From Chaunax sp. Z400 (taxonomy: Eukaryota > Chordata > Actinopteri > Lophiiformes > Chaunacidae): a DNA stretch of 64,000 nucleotides. The stretch spans positions 1,080,915 through 1,144,914 of the forward strand of contig CM075185.1 of the NCBI GenBank assembly GCA_037577475.1, in the 5' to 3' direction. The notes under the pieces were generated by a model. The model was given only the letters and a program-made list of their open reading frames with translations. It was not told the origin of the DNA and did no database searches. A program made the position numbers and the translations under genes. This document shows positions 37,384 through 49,929 of this stretch, in pieces (the stretch's first letter is position 1; each line of letters starts with the position of its first letter).

Positions 37384-37981
37384 CGAGTCTCTACGACCTT
37401 CCGTTCCCGAGATACAGACATTCAAAATACGCCCCTACTGGACATGTCATATCTCGGGAAAGGAAGGTCGCACAGACTCGGGACAAAGACTGGTGTTCTC
37501 AGAGACCACATAAACCCCTAGACGGACGTTGGTCCCGAGTCTCTACGACCTTCCGTTTCCGAGATACACACATTCACTATAGGCGAACCAAACCCCAATC
37601 ACTTCAATGGGAAAATAAACTTGAGTATAACTCGGGAACGGAAGGTCGTAGAGACTCGGGACCATGATCCGTCGGACATAATTCGTGGTCTCTGAACACG
37701 CCAGACTTCTCCCCGAGTCTCTACGACCTTCCGTTCCCGAGATACAAAAATTCCAAAAATCACCAAAAATACATGTCATATCTCGGGAACCGTAAGTCGT
37801 AGAGACTCGGTTTACCTGCTGACGTTCTTGGAGACCCCATAAAACCGTTGAAAGAGCTTATCCCCGAGTCTCTACGACCTTCCGTTCAAAAGTTACCAAC
37901 CCGGGTAGGGCCCCGATTGAGTTTTTATCCCCTTAACCCTAACCCTAACCCTAACCCTAACCCCTAACCCACACTTGTCCG
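37384..37981 (+). repeat. Unit 31: ABC-T
   Basis: A 37384, B 37536, C 37714, T 37865-37981 (GA-type). Copy of unit 29 at +1677, with CCCCAATCAC. Confidence 0.95.
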
Positions 37982-39054
37982 CGAGTCTCTACGACCTTCC
38001 GTTCCCGAGATACAAAAATTCCAAAAATCACCAAAAATACATGTCATATCTCGGGAACCGTAAGTCGTAGAGACTCGGTTTACCCGCTGGCATTCTTGGA
38101 GACCCCATAAAACCATTGAAAGAGCTTATCCCCGAGTCTCTACGACCTTCCGTTCCCGAGATACAGACATTCAAAATACGCCCCTACTGGACATGTCATA
38201 TCTCGGGAAAGGAAGGTCGCACAGACTCGGGACAAAGACTGGTGTTCTCAGAGACCACATAAACCCCTAGACGGACGTTGGTCCCGAGTCTCTACGACCT
38301 TCCGTTTCCGAGATACACACATTCACTATAGGCGAACCAAACCCCATTCACTTCAATGGGAAAATAAACTTGAGTATAACTCGGGAACGGAAGGTCGTAG
38401 AGACTCGGGACCATGATCCGTCCGACATAATTCGTGGTCTCTGAACACGCCAGACTTCTCCACGAGTCTCTACGACCTTCCGTTCCCGAGATACAGACAT
38501 TCAAAATACGCCCCTACTGGACATGTCATATCTCGGGAAAGGAAGGTCGCACAGACTCGGGACAAAGACTGGTGTTCTCAGAGACCACATAAACCCCTAG
38601 ACGGACGTTGGTCCCGAGTCTCTACGACCTTCCGTTTCCGAGATACACACATTCACTATAGGCGAACCAAACCCCACTCACTTCAATGGGAAAATAAACT
38701 TGAGTATAACTCGGGAACGGAAGGTCGTAGAGACTCGGTACCATGATCCGTCGGACATAATTCGTGGTCTCTGAACACGCCAGACTTCTCCCCGAGTCTC
38801 TACGACCTTCCGTTCCCGAGATACAAAAATTCCAAAAATCACCAAAAATACATGTCATATCTCGGGAACCGTAAGTCGTAGAGACTCGGTTTACCTGCTG
38901 ACGTTCTTGGAGACCCCATAAAACCGTTGAAAGAGCTTATCCCCGAGTCTCTACGACCTTCCGTTCAAAAGTTACCAACCCGGGTAGGGCCCCGATTGAG
39001 TTTTTATCCCCTTAACCCTAACCCTAACCCTAACCCCTAACCCACACTTGTCCG
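37982..39054 (+). repeat. Unit 32: C-AB-ABC-T
   Basis: C 37982, A 38133, B 38285, A 38463, B 38615 (GGTACC type), C 38793, T 38944-39054 (GA-type, three hexamers). Confidence 0.95.
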
Positions 39055-39803
39055 CGAGTCTCTACGACCTTCCGTTCCCGAGATACAAAAATTACAAAAA
39101 TCACCAAAAATACATGTCATATCTCGGGAACCGTAAGTCGTAGAGACTCGGTTTACCCGCTGGCATTCTTGGAGACCCCATAAAACCATTGAAAGAGCTT
39201 ATCCCCGAGTCTCTACGACCTTCCGTTCCCGAGATACAGACATTCAAAATACGCCCCTACTGGACATGTCATATCTCGGGAAAGGAAGGTCGCACAGACT
39301 CGGGACAAAGACTGGTGTTCTCAGAGACCACATAAACCCCTAGACGGACGTTGGTCCCGAGTCTCTTCGACCTTCCGTTTCCGAGATACACACATTCACT
39401 ATAGGCGAACCAAACCCCACTCACTTCAATGGGAAAATAAACTTGAGTATAACTCGGGAACGGAAGGTCGTAGAGACTCGGGACCATGATCCGTCCGACA
39501 TAATTCGTGGTCTCTGAACACGCCAGACTTCTCCCCGAGTCTCTACGACCTTCCGTTCCCGAGATACAAAAATTCCAAAAATCACCAAAAATACATGTCA
39601 TATCTCGGGAACCGTAAATCGTAGAGACTCGGTTTACCTGCTGACGTTCTTGGAGACCCCATAAAACCGTTGAAAGAGCTTATCCCCGAGTCTCTACGAC
39701 CTTCCGTTCAAAAGTTACCAACCCGGGTAGGGCCCCCATTGAGTTTTTATCCCCTTAACCCTAACCCTAACCCTAACCCTAACCCCTAACCCACACTTGT
39801 CCG
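39055..39803 (+). repeat. Unit 33: C-ABC-T
   Basis: C 39055 (AATTACAAAAA), A 39206, B 39358 (arm CTCTTCGACC), C 39536, T 39687-39803 (CA-type, four hexamers). Confidence 0.95.
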
Positions 39804-40401
39804 CGAGTCTCTACGACCTTCCGTTCCCGAGATACAGACATTCAAAATACGCCCCTACTGGACATGTCATATCTCGGGAAAGGAAGGTCGCACAGACTCG
39901 GGACAAAGACTGGTGTTCTCAGAGACCACATAAACCCCTAGACGGACGTTGGTCCCGAGTCTCTACGACCTTCCGTTTCCGAGATACACACATTCACTAT
40001 AGGCGAACCAAACCCCAATCACTTCAATGGGAAAATAAACTTGAGTATAACTCGGGAACGGAAGGTCGTAGAGACTCGGGACCATGATCCGTCGGACATA
40101 ATTCGTGGTCTCTGAACACGCCAGACTTCTCCCCGAGTCTCTACGACCTTCCGTTCCCGAGATACAAAAATTCCAAAAATCACCAAAAATACATGTCATA
40201 TCTCGGGAACCGTAAGTCGTAGAGACTCGGTTTACCTGCTGACGTTCTTGGAGACCCCATAAAACCGTTGAAAGAGCTTATCCCCGAGTCTCTACGACCT
40301 TCCGTTCAAAAGTTACCAACCCGGGTAGGGCCCCGATTGAGTTTTTATCCCCTTAACCCTAACCCTAACCCTAACCCTAACCCCTAACCCACACTTGTCC
40401 G
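39804..40401 (+). repeat. Unit 34: ABC-T
   Basis: A 39804, B 39956, C 40134, T 40285-40401 (GA-type). Copy of unit 31 at +2420. Confidence 0.95.
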
Positions 40402-41474
40402 CGAGTCTCTACGACCTTCCGTTCCCGAGATACAAAAATTCCAAAAATCACCAAAAATACATGTCATATCTCGGGAACCGTAAGTCGTAGAGACTCGGTT
40501 TACCCGCTGGCATTCTTGGAGACCCCATAAAACCATTGAAAGAGCTTATCCCCGAGTCTCTACGACCTTCCGTTCCCGAGATACAGACATTCAAAATACG
40601 CCCCTACTGGACATGTCATATCTCGGGAAAGGAAGGTCGCACAGACTCGGGACAAAGACTGGTGTTCTCAGAGACCACATAAACCCCTAGACGGACGTTG
40701 GTCCCGAGTCTCTACGACCTTCCGTTTCCGAGATACACACATTCACTATAGGCGAACCAAACCCCATTCACTTCAATGGGAAAATAAACTTGAGTATAAC
40801 TCGGGAACGGAAGGTCGTAGAGACTCGGGACCATGATCCGTCCGACATAATTCGTGGTCTCTGAACACGCCAGACTTCTCCACGAGTCTCTACGACCTTC
40901 CGTTCCCGAGATACAGACATTCAAAATACGCCCCTACTGGACATGTCATATCTCGGGAAAGGAAGGTCGCACAGACTCGGGACAAAGACTGGTGTTCTCA
41001 GAGACCACATAAACCCCTAGACGGACGTTGGTCCCGAGTCTCTACGACCTTCCGTTTCCGAGATACACACATTCACTATAGGCGAACCAAACCCCACTCA
41101 CTTCAATGGGAAAATAAACTTGAGTATAACTCGGGAACGGAAGGTCGTAGAGACTCGGTACCATGATCCGTCGGACATAATTCGTGGTCTCTGAACACGC
41201 CAGACTTCTCCCCGAGTCTCTACGACCTTCCGTTCCCGAGATACAAAAATTCCAAAAATCACCAAAAATACATGTCATATCTCGGGAACCGTAAGTCGTA
41301 GAGACTCGGTTTACCTGCTGACGTTCTTGGAGACCCCATAAAACCGTTGAAAGAGCTTATCCCCGAGTCTCTACGACCTTCCGTTCAAAAGTTACCAACC
41401 CGGGTAGGGCCCCGATTGAGTTTTTATCCCCTTAACCCTAACCCTAACCCTAACCCCTAACCCACACTTGTCCG
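40402..41474 (+). repeat. Unit 35: C-AB-ABC-T
   Basis: C 40402, A 40553, B 40705, A 40883, B 41035 (GGTACC type), C 41213, T 41364-41474 (GA-type, three hexamers). Copy of unit 32. Confidence 0.95.
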
Positions 41475-42217
41475 CGAGTCTCTACGACCTTCCGTTCCCG
41501 AGATACAAAAATTACAAAAATCACCAAAAATACATGTCATATCTCGGGAACCGTAAGTCGTAGAGACTCGGTTTACCCGCTGGCATTCTTGGAGACCCCA
41601 TAAAACCATTGAAAGAGCTTATCCCCGAGTCTCTACGACCTTCCGTTCCCGAGATACAGACATTCAAAATACGCCCCTACTGGACATGTCATATCTCGGG
41701 AAAGGAAGGTCGCACAGACTCGGGACAAAGACTGGTGTTCTCAGAGACCACATAAACCCCTAGACGGACGTTGGTCCCGAGTCTCTACGACCTTCCGTTT
41801 CCGAGATACACACATTCACTATAGGCGAACCAAACCCCACTCACTTCAATGGGAAAATAAACTTGAGTATAACTCGGGAACGGAAGGTCGTAGAGACTCG
41901 GGACCATGATCCGTCCGACATAATTCGTGGTCTCTGAACACGCCAGACTTCTCCCCGAGTCTCTACGACCTTCCGTTCCCGAGATACAAAAATTCCAAAA
42001 ATCACCAAAAATACATGTCATATCTCGGGAACCGTAAGTCGTAGAGACTCGGTTTACCTGCTGACGTTCTTGGAGACCCCATAAAACCATTGAAAGAGCT
42101 TATCCCCGAGTCTCTACGACCTTCCGTTCAAAAGTTACCAACCCGGGTAGGGCCCCCATTGAGTTTTTATCCCCTTAACCCTAACCCTAACTCTAACCCC
42201 TAACCCACACTTGTCCG
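41475..42217 (+). repeat. Unit 36: C-ABC-T
   Basis: C 41475 (AATTACAAAAA), A 41626, B 41778, C 41956, T 42107-42217 (CA-type, CTCTAA). Confidence 0.95.
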
Positions 42218-42815
42218 CGAGTCTCTACGACCTTCCGTTCCCGAGATACAGACATTCAAAATATGCCCCTACTGGACATGTCATATCTCGGGAAAGGAAG
42301 GTCGCACAGACTCGGGACAAAGACTGGTGTTCTCAGAGACCACATAAACCCCTAGACAGACGTTGGGCCCGAGTCTCTACGACCTTCCGTTTCCGAGATA
42401 CACACATTCACTATAGGCGAACCAAACCCCATTCACTTCAATGGGAAAATAAACTTGAGTATAACTCGGGAACGGAAGGTCGTAGAGACTCGGGACCATG
42501 ATCCGTTGGACATAATTCGTGGTCTCTGAACACGCCAGACTTCTCCCCGAGTCTCTACGACCTTCCGTTCCCGAGATACAAAAATTCCAAAAATCACCAA
42601 AAATACATGTCATATCTCGGGAACCGTAAATCGTAGAGACTCGGTTTACCTGCTGACGTTCTTGGAGACCCCATAAAACCGTTGAAAGAGCTTATCCCCG
42701 AGTCTCTACGACCTTCCGTTCAAAAGTTACCAACCCGGGTAGGGCCCCGATTGAGTTTTTATCCCCCTAACCCTAACCCTAACCCTAACCCTAACCCCTA
42801 AACCACACTTGTCCG
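42218..42815 (+). repeat. Unit 37: ABC-T
   Basis: A 42218 (AATATGCCCC), B 42370, C 42548, T 42699-42815 (GA-type; ATCCCCCTAACCC and CCTAAACCAC variants at the tract edges). Confidence 0.95.
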
Positions 42816-43558
42816 CGAGTCTCTACGACCTTCCGTTCCCGAGATACAAAAATTCCAAAAATCACCAAAAATACATGTCATATCTCGGGAACCGTAAGTC
42901 GTAGAGACTCGGTTTACCCGCTGGCATTCTTGGAGACCCCATAAAACCATTGAAAGAGCTTATCCCCGAGTCTCTACGACCTTCCGTTCCCGAGATACAG
43001 ACATTCAAAATACGCCCCTACTGGACATGTCATATCTCGGGAAAGGAAGGTCGCACAGACTCGGGACAAAGACTGGTGTTCTCAGAGACCACATAAACCC
43101 CTAGACGGACGTTGGTCCCGAGTCTCTACGACCTTCCGTTTCCGAGATACACACATTCACTATAGGCGAACCAAACCCCACTCACTTCAATGGGAAAATA
43201 AACTTGAGTATAACTCGGGAACGGAAGGTCGTAGAGACTCGGGACCATGATCCGTCCGACATAATTCGTGGTCTCTGAACACGCCAGACTTCTCCACGAG
43301 TCTCTACGACCTTCCGTTCCCGAGATACAAAAATTCCAAAAATCACCAAAAATACATGTCATATCTCGGGAACCGTAAGTCGTAGAGACTCGGTTTACCT
43401 GCTGACGTTCTTGGAGACCCCATAAAACCGTTGAAAGAGCTTATCCCCGAGTCTCTACGACCGTCCGTTCAAAAGTTACCAACCCGGGTAGGGCCCCCAT
43501 TGAGTTTTTATCCCCTTAACCCTAACCCTAACTCTAACCCCTAACCCACACTTGTCCG
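42816..43558 (+). repeat. Unit 38: C-ABC-T
   Basis: C 42816, A 42967, B 43119, C 43297, T 43448-43558 (CA-type, CTCTAA). The T arm reads CGACCGTCCG. Confidence 0.95.
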
Positions 43559-44486
43559 CGAGTCTCTACGACCTTCCGTTCCCGAGATACAGACATTCAA
43601 AATACGCCCCTACTGGACATGTCATATCTCGGGAAAGGAAGGTCGCACAGACTCGGGACAAAGACTGGTGTTCTCAGAGACCACATAAACCCCTAGACGG
43701 ACGTTGGTCCCGAGTCTCTACGACCTTCCGTTTCCGAGATACACACATTCACTATAGGCGAACCAAACCCCATTCACTTCAATGGGAAAATAAACTTGAG
43801 TATAACTCGGGAACGGAAGGTCGTAGAGACTCGGGACCATGATCCGTCCGACATAATTCGTGGTCTCTGAACACGCCAGACTTCTCCACGAGTCTCTACG
43901 ACCTTCCGTTCCCGAGATACAGACATTCAAAATACGCCCCTACTGGACATGTCATATCTCGGGAAAGGAAGGTCGCACAGACTCGGGACAAAGACTGGTG
44001 TTCTCAGAGACCACATAAACCCCTAGACAGACGTTGGGCCCGAGTCTCTACGACCTTCCGTTTCCGAGATACACACATTCACTATAGGCGAACCAAACCC
44101 CATTCACTTCAATGGGAAAATAAACTTGAGTATAACTCGGGAACGGAAGGTCGTAGAGACTCGGGACCATGATCCGTTGGACATAATTCGTGGTCTCTGA
44201 ACACGCCAGACTTCTCCCCGAGTCTCTACGACCTTCCGTTCCCGAGATACAAAAATTCCAAAAATCACCAAAAATACATGTCATATCTCGGGAACCGTAA
44301 ATCGTAGAGACTCGGTTTACCTGCTGACGTTCTTGGAGACCCCATAAAACCGTTGAAAGAGCTTATCCCCGAGTCTCTACGACCTTCCGTACAAAATTTA
44401 CCGACCCGGGTAGGGCCCCCATTGAGTTTTTATCCCCTTAACCCTAACCCTAACCCTAACCCTAACCCCTAACCCACACTTGTCCG
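43559..44486 (+). repeat. Unit 39: AB-ABC-T
   Basis: A 43559, B 43711, A 43889, B 44041, C 44219, T 44370-44486 (CA-type). T has the distinctive GTACAAAATTTACCGACCC block, also at 48.3 and 55.2 kb. Confidence 0.95.
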
Positions 44487-45406
44487 CGAGTCTCTACGAC
44501 CTTCCGTTCCCGAGATACAGACATTCAAAATACGCCCCTACTGGACATGTCATATCTCGGGAAAGGAAGGTCGCACAGACTCGGGACAAAGACTGGTGTT
44601 CTCAGAGACCACATAAACCCCTAGACGGACGTTGGTCCCGAGTCTCTACGACCTTCCGTTTCCGAGATACACACATTCACTATAGGCGAACCAAACCCCA
44701 TTCACTTCAATGGGAAAATAAACTTGAGTATAACTCGGGAACGGAAGGTCGTAGAGACTCGGGACCATGATCCGTCCGACATAATTCGTGGTCTCTGAAC
44801 ACGCCAGACTTCTCCACGAGTCTCTACGACCTTCCGTTCCCGAGATACAGACATTCAAAATACGCCCCTACTGGACATGTCATATCTCGGGAAAGGAAGG
44901 TCGCACAGACTCGGGACAAAGACTGGTGTTCTCAGAGACCACATAAACCCCTAGACGGACGTTGGTCCCGAGTCTCTACGACCTTCCGTTTCCGAGATAC
45001 ACACATTCACTATAGGCACCAAACCCCATTCACTTCAATGGGAAAATAAACTTGAGTATAACTCGGGAACGGAAGGTCGTAGAGACTCGGTACCATGATC
45101 CGTCGGACATAATTCGTGGTCTCTGAACACGCCAGACTTCTCCCCGAGTCTCTACGACCTTCCGTTCCCGAGATACAAAAATTCCAAAAATCACCAAAAA
45201 TACATGTCATATCTCGGGAACCGTAAGTCGTAGAGACTCGGTTTACCTGCTGACGTTCTTGGAGACCCCATAAAACCGTTGAAAGAGCTTATCCCCGAGT
45301 CTCTACGACCTTCCGTTCAAAAGTTACCAACCCGGGTAGGGCCCCGATTGAGTTTTTATCCCCTTAACCCTAACCCTAACCCTAACCCCTAACCCACACT
45401 TGTCCG
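44487..45406 (+). repeat. Unit 40: AB-ABC-T with a 2-bp deletion
   Basis: A 44487, B 44639, A 44817, B 44969 (176 bp, ATAGGCACC), C 45145, T 45296-45406 (GA-type, three hexamers). The second B combines GCACC and CCATTCAC with a GGTACC 3' half, as expected of a crossover inside B. Confidence 0.94.
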
Positions 45407-46149
45407 CGAGTCTCTACGACCTTCCGTTCCCGAGATACAAAAATTACAAAAATCACCAAAAATACATGTCATATCTCGGGAACCGTAAGTCGTAGAGACT
45501 CGGTTTACCCGCTGGCATTCTTGGAGACCCCATAAAACCATTGAAAGAGCTTATCCCCGAGTCTCTACGACCTTCCGTTCCCGAGATACAGACATTCAAA
45601 ATACGCCCCTACTGGACATGTCATATCTCGGGAAAGGAAGGTCGCACAGACTCGGGACAAAGACTGGTGTTCTCAGAGACCACATAAACCCCTAGACGGA
45701 CGTTGGTCCCGAGTCTCTACGACCTTCCGTTTCCGAGATACACACATTCACTATAGGCGAACCAAACCCCACTCACTTCAATGGGAAAATAAACTTGAGT
45801 ATAACTCGGGAACGGAAGGTCGTAGAGACTCGGGACCATGATCCGTCCGACATAATTCGTGGTCTCTGAACACGCCAGACTTCTCCCCGAGTCTCTACGA
45901 CCTTCCGTTCCCGAGATACAAAAATTCCAAAAATCACCAAAAATACATGTCATATCTCAGGAACCGTAAGTCGTAGAGACTCGGTTTACCTGCTGACGTT
46001 CTTGGAGACCCCATAAAACCATTGAAAGAGCTTATCCCCGAGTCTCTACGACCTTCCGTTCAAAAGTTACCAACCCGGGTAGGGCCCCCATTGAGTTTTT
46101 ATCCCCTTAACCCTAACCCTAACTCTAACCCCTAACCCACACTTGTCCG
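45407..46149 (+). repeat. Unit 41: C-ABC-T
   Basis: C 45407 (AATTACAAAAA), A 45558, B 45710, C 45888, T 46039-46149 (CA-type, CTCTAA). Copy of unit 36 at +3932, with one private change ATCTCAGGAA near 45959. Confidence 0.95.
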
Positions 46150-46747
46150 CGAGTCTCTACGACCTTCCGTTCCCGAGATACAGACATTCAAAATATGCCC
46201 CTACTGGACATGTCATATCTCGGGAAAGGAAGGTCGCACAGACTCGGGACAAAGACTGGTGTTCTCAGAGACCACATAAACCCCTAGACAGACGTTGGGC
46301 CCGAGTCTCTACGACCTTCCGTTTCCGAGATACACACATTCACTATAGGCGAACCAAACCCCATTCACTTCAATGGGAAAATAAACTTGAGTATAACTCG
46401 GGAACGGAAGGTCGTAGAGACTCGGGACCATGATCCGTTGGACATAATTCGTGGTCTCTGAACACGCCAGACTTCTCCCCGAGTCTCTACGACCTTCCGT
46501 TCCCGAGATACAAAAATTCCAAAAATCACCAAAAATACATGTCATATCTCGGGAACCGTAAATCGTAGAGACTCGGTTTACCTGCTGACGTTCTTGGAGA
46601 CCCCATAAAACCGTTGAAAGAGCTTATCCCCGAGTCTCTACGACCTTCCGTTCAAAAGTTACCAACCCGGGTAGGGCCCCGATTGAGTTTTTATCCCCCT
46701 AACCCTAACCCTAACCCTAACCCTAACCCCTAAACCACACTTGTCCG
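46150..46747 (+). repeat. Unit 42: ABC-T
   Basis: A 46150, B 46302, C 46480, T 46631-46747 (GA-type). Copy of unit 37 including AATATGCCCC and the tract-edge variants. Confidence 0.95.
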
Positions 46748-47490
46748 CGAGTCTCTACGACCTTCCGTTCCCGAGATACAAAAATTCCAAAAATCACCAA
46801 AAATACATGTCATATCTCGGGAACCGTAAGTCGTAGAGACTCGGTTTACCCGCTGGCATTCTTGGAGACCCCATAAAACCATTGAAAGAGCTTATCCCCG
46901 AGTCTCTACGACCTTCCGTTCCCGAGATACAGACATTCAAAATACGCCCCTACTGGACATGTCATATCTCGGGAAAGGAAGGTCGCACAGACTCGGGACA
47001 AAGACTGGTGTTCTCAGAGACCACATAAACCCCTAGACGGACGTTGGTCCCGAGTCTCTACGACCTTCCGTTTCCGAGATACACACATTCACTATAGGCG
47101 AACCAAACCCCACTCACTTCAATGGGAAAATAAACTTGAGTATAACTCGGGAACGGAAGGTCGTAGAGACTCGGGACCATGATCCGTCCGACATAATTCG
47201 TGGTCTCTGAACACGCCAGACTTCTCCACGAGTCTCTACGACCTTCCGTTCCCGAGATACAAAAATTCCAAAAATCACCAAAAATACATGTCATATCTCG
47301 GGAACCGTAAGTCGTAGAGACTCGGTTTACCTGCTGACGTTCTTGGAGACCCCATAAAACCGTTGAAAGAGCTTATCCCCGAGTCTCTACGACCGTCCGT
47401 TCAAAAGTTACCAACCCGGGTAGGGCCCCCATTGAGTTTTTATCCCCTTAACCCTAACCCTAACTCTAACCCCTAACCCACACTTGTCCG
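46748..47490 (+). repeat. Unit 43: C-ABC-T
   Basis: C 46748, A 46899, B 47051, C 47229, T 47380-47490 (CA-type, CTCTAA, CGACCGTCCG arm). Copy of unit 38. Confidence 0.95.
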
Positions 47491-48418
47491 CGAGTCTCTA
47501 CGACCTTCCGTTCCCGAGATACAGACATTCAAAATACGCCCCTACTGGACATGTCATATCTCGGGAAAGGAAGGTCGCACAGACTCGGGACAAAGACTGG
47601 TGTTCTCAGAGACCACATAAACCCCTAGACGGACGTTGGTCCCGAGTCTCTACGACCTTCCGTTTCCGAGATACACACATTCACTATAGGCGAACCAAAC
47701 CCCATTCACTTCAATGGGAAAATAAACTTGAGTATAACTCGGGAACGGAAGGTCGTAGAGACTCGGGACCATGATCCGTCCGACATAATTCGTGGTCTCT
47801 GAACACGCCAGACTTCTCCACGAGTCTCTACGACCTTCCGTTCCCGAGATACAGACATTCAAAATACGCCCCTACTGGACATGTCATATCTCGGGAAAGG
47901 AAGGTCGCACAGACTCGGGACAAAGACTGGTGTTCTCAGAGACCACATAAACCCCTAGACAGACGTTGGGCCCGAGTCTCTACGACCTTCCGTTTCCGAG
48001 ATACACACATTCACTATAGGCGAACCAAACCCCATTCACTTCAATGGGAAAATAAACTTGAGTATAACTCGGGAACGGAAGGTCGTAGAGACTCGGGACC
48101 ATGATCCGTTGGACATAATTCGTGGTCTCTGAACACGCCAGACTTCTCCCCGAGTCTCTACGACCTTCCGTTCCCGAGATACAAAAATTCCAAAAATCAC
48201 CAAAAATACATGTCATATCTCGGGAACCGTAAATCGTAGAGACTCGGTTTACCTGCTGACGTTCTTGGAGACCCCATAAAACCGTTGAAAGAGCTTATCC
48301 CCGAGTCTCTACGACCTTCCGTACAAAATTTACCGACCCGGGTAGGGCCCCCATTGAGTTTTTATCCCCTTAACCCTAACCCTAACCCTAACCCTAACCC
48401 CTAACCCACACTTGTCCG
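47491..48418 (+). repeat. Unit 44: AB-ABC-T
   Basis: A 47491, B 47643, A 47821, B 47973, C 48151, T 48302-48418 (GTACAAAATTTACCGACCC type). Copy of unit 39. Confidence 0.95.
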
Positions 48419-49338
48419 CGAGTCTCTACGACCTTCCGTTCCCGAGATACAGACATTCAAAATACGCCCCTACTGGACATGTCATATCTCGGGAAAGGAA
48501 GGTCGCACAGACTCGGGACAAAGACTGGTGTTCTCAGAGACCACATAAACCCCTAGACGGACGTTGGTCCCGAGTCTCTACGACCTTCCGTTTCCGAGAT
48601 ACACACATTCACTATAGGCGAACCAAACCCCATTCACTTCAATGGGAAAATAAACTTGAGTATAACTCGGGAACGGAAGGTCGTAGAGACTCGGGACCAT
48701 GATCCGTCCGACATAATTCGTGGTCTCTGAACACGCCAGACTTCTCCACGAGTCTCTACGACCTTCCGTTCCCGAGATACAGACATTCAAAATACGCCCC
48801 TACTGGACATGTCATATCTCGGGAAAGGAAGGTCGCACAGACTCGGGACAAAGACTGGTGTTCTCAGAGACCACATAAACCCCTAGACGGACGTTGGTCC
48901 CGAGTCTCTACGACCTTCCGTTTCCGAGATACACACATTCACTATAGGCACCAAACCCCATTCACTTCAATGGGAAAATAAACTTGAGTATAACTCGGGA
49001 ACGGAAGGTCGTAGAGACTCGGGACCATGATCCGTTGGACATAATTCGTGGTCTCTGAACACGCCAGACTTCTCCCCGAGTCTCTACGACCTTCCGTTCC
49101 CGAGATACAAAAATTCCAAAAATCACCAAAAATACATGTCATATCTCGGGAACCGTAAGTCGTAGAGACTCGGTTTACCTGCTGACGTTCTTGGAGACCC
49201 CATAAAACCGTTGAAAGAGCTTATCCCCGAGTCTCTACGACCTTCCGTTCAAAAGTTACCAACCCGGGTAGGGCCCCCATTGAGTTTTTATCCCCTTAAC
49301 CCTAACCCTAACTCTAACCCCTAACCCACACTTGTCCG
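48419..49338 (+). repeat. Unit 45: AB-ABC-T
   Basis: A 48419, B 48571, A 48749, B 48901 (176 bp, ATAGGCACC), C 49077, T 49228-49338 (CA-type, CTCTAA). It matches unit 40 up to the 2-bp deletion and then differs (GGGACC and GTTGG rather than GGTACC and GTCGG). Confidence 0.95.
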
Positions 49339-49929
49339 CGAGTCTCTACGACCTTCCGTTCCCGAGATACAGACATTCAAAATACGCCCCTACTGGACAT
49401 GTCATATCTCGGGAAAGGAATGTCGCACAGACTCGGGACAAAGACTGGTGTTCTCAGAGACCACATAAACCCCTAGACGGACGTTGGTCCCGAGTCTCTA
49501 CGACCTTCCGTTTTGAGATACACACATTCACTATAGGCGAACCAAACCCCACTCACTTCAATGGGAAAATAAACTTGAGTATAACTCGGGAACGGAAGGT
49601 CGTAGAGACTCGGTACCATGATCCGTCGGACATAATTCGTGGTCTCTGAACACGCCAGACTTCTCCCCGAGTCTCTACGACCTTCCGTTCCCGAGATACA
49701 AAAATTCCAAAAATCACCAAAAATACATGTCATATCTCGGGAACCGTAAGTCGTAGAGACTCGGTTTACCTGCTGACGTTCTTGGAGACCCCATAAAACC
49801 GTTGAAAGAGCTTATCCCCGAGTCTCTACGACCTTCCGTTCAAAAGTTACCAACCCGGGTAGGGCCCCGATTGAGTTTTTATCCCCTTAACCCTAACCCT
49901 AACCCTAACCCCTAACCCACACTTGTCCG
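49339..49929 (+). repeat. Unit 46: ABC-T
   Basis: A 49339 (GGAATGTCGC), B 49491 (177 bp, arm CCGTTTTGAG, GGTACC type), C 49668, T 49819-49929 (GA-type, three hexamers). Confidence 0.95.

Larger units (their letters stand above)
37384..42217 (+). repeat. Tandem duplication, 2420-bp period
   Basis: Units 31-33 and 34-36 match in order and markers (CCCCAATCAC, GGTACC, AATTACAAAAA). The second copy is 6 bp shorter because its last T has three hexamers. Confidence 0.9.
41475..49338 (+). repeat. Tandem duplication, 3932-bp period
   Basis: Units 36-40 and 41-45 have identical module lengths and share AATATGCCCC, CCTAAACCAC, CGACCGTCCG, GTACAAAATTTACCGACCC and ATAGGCACC. They diverge inside the last B (44969 versus 48901). 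Confidence 0.9.
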
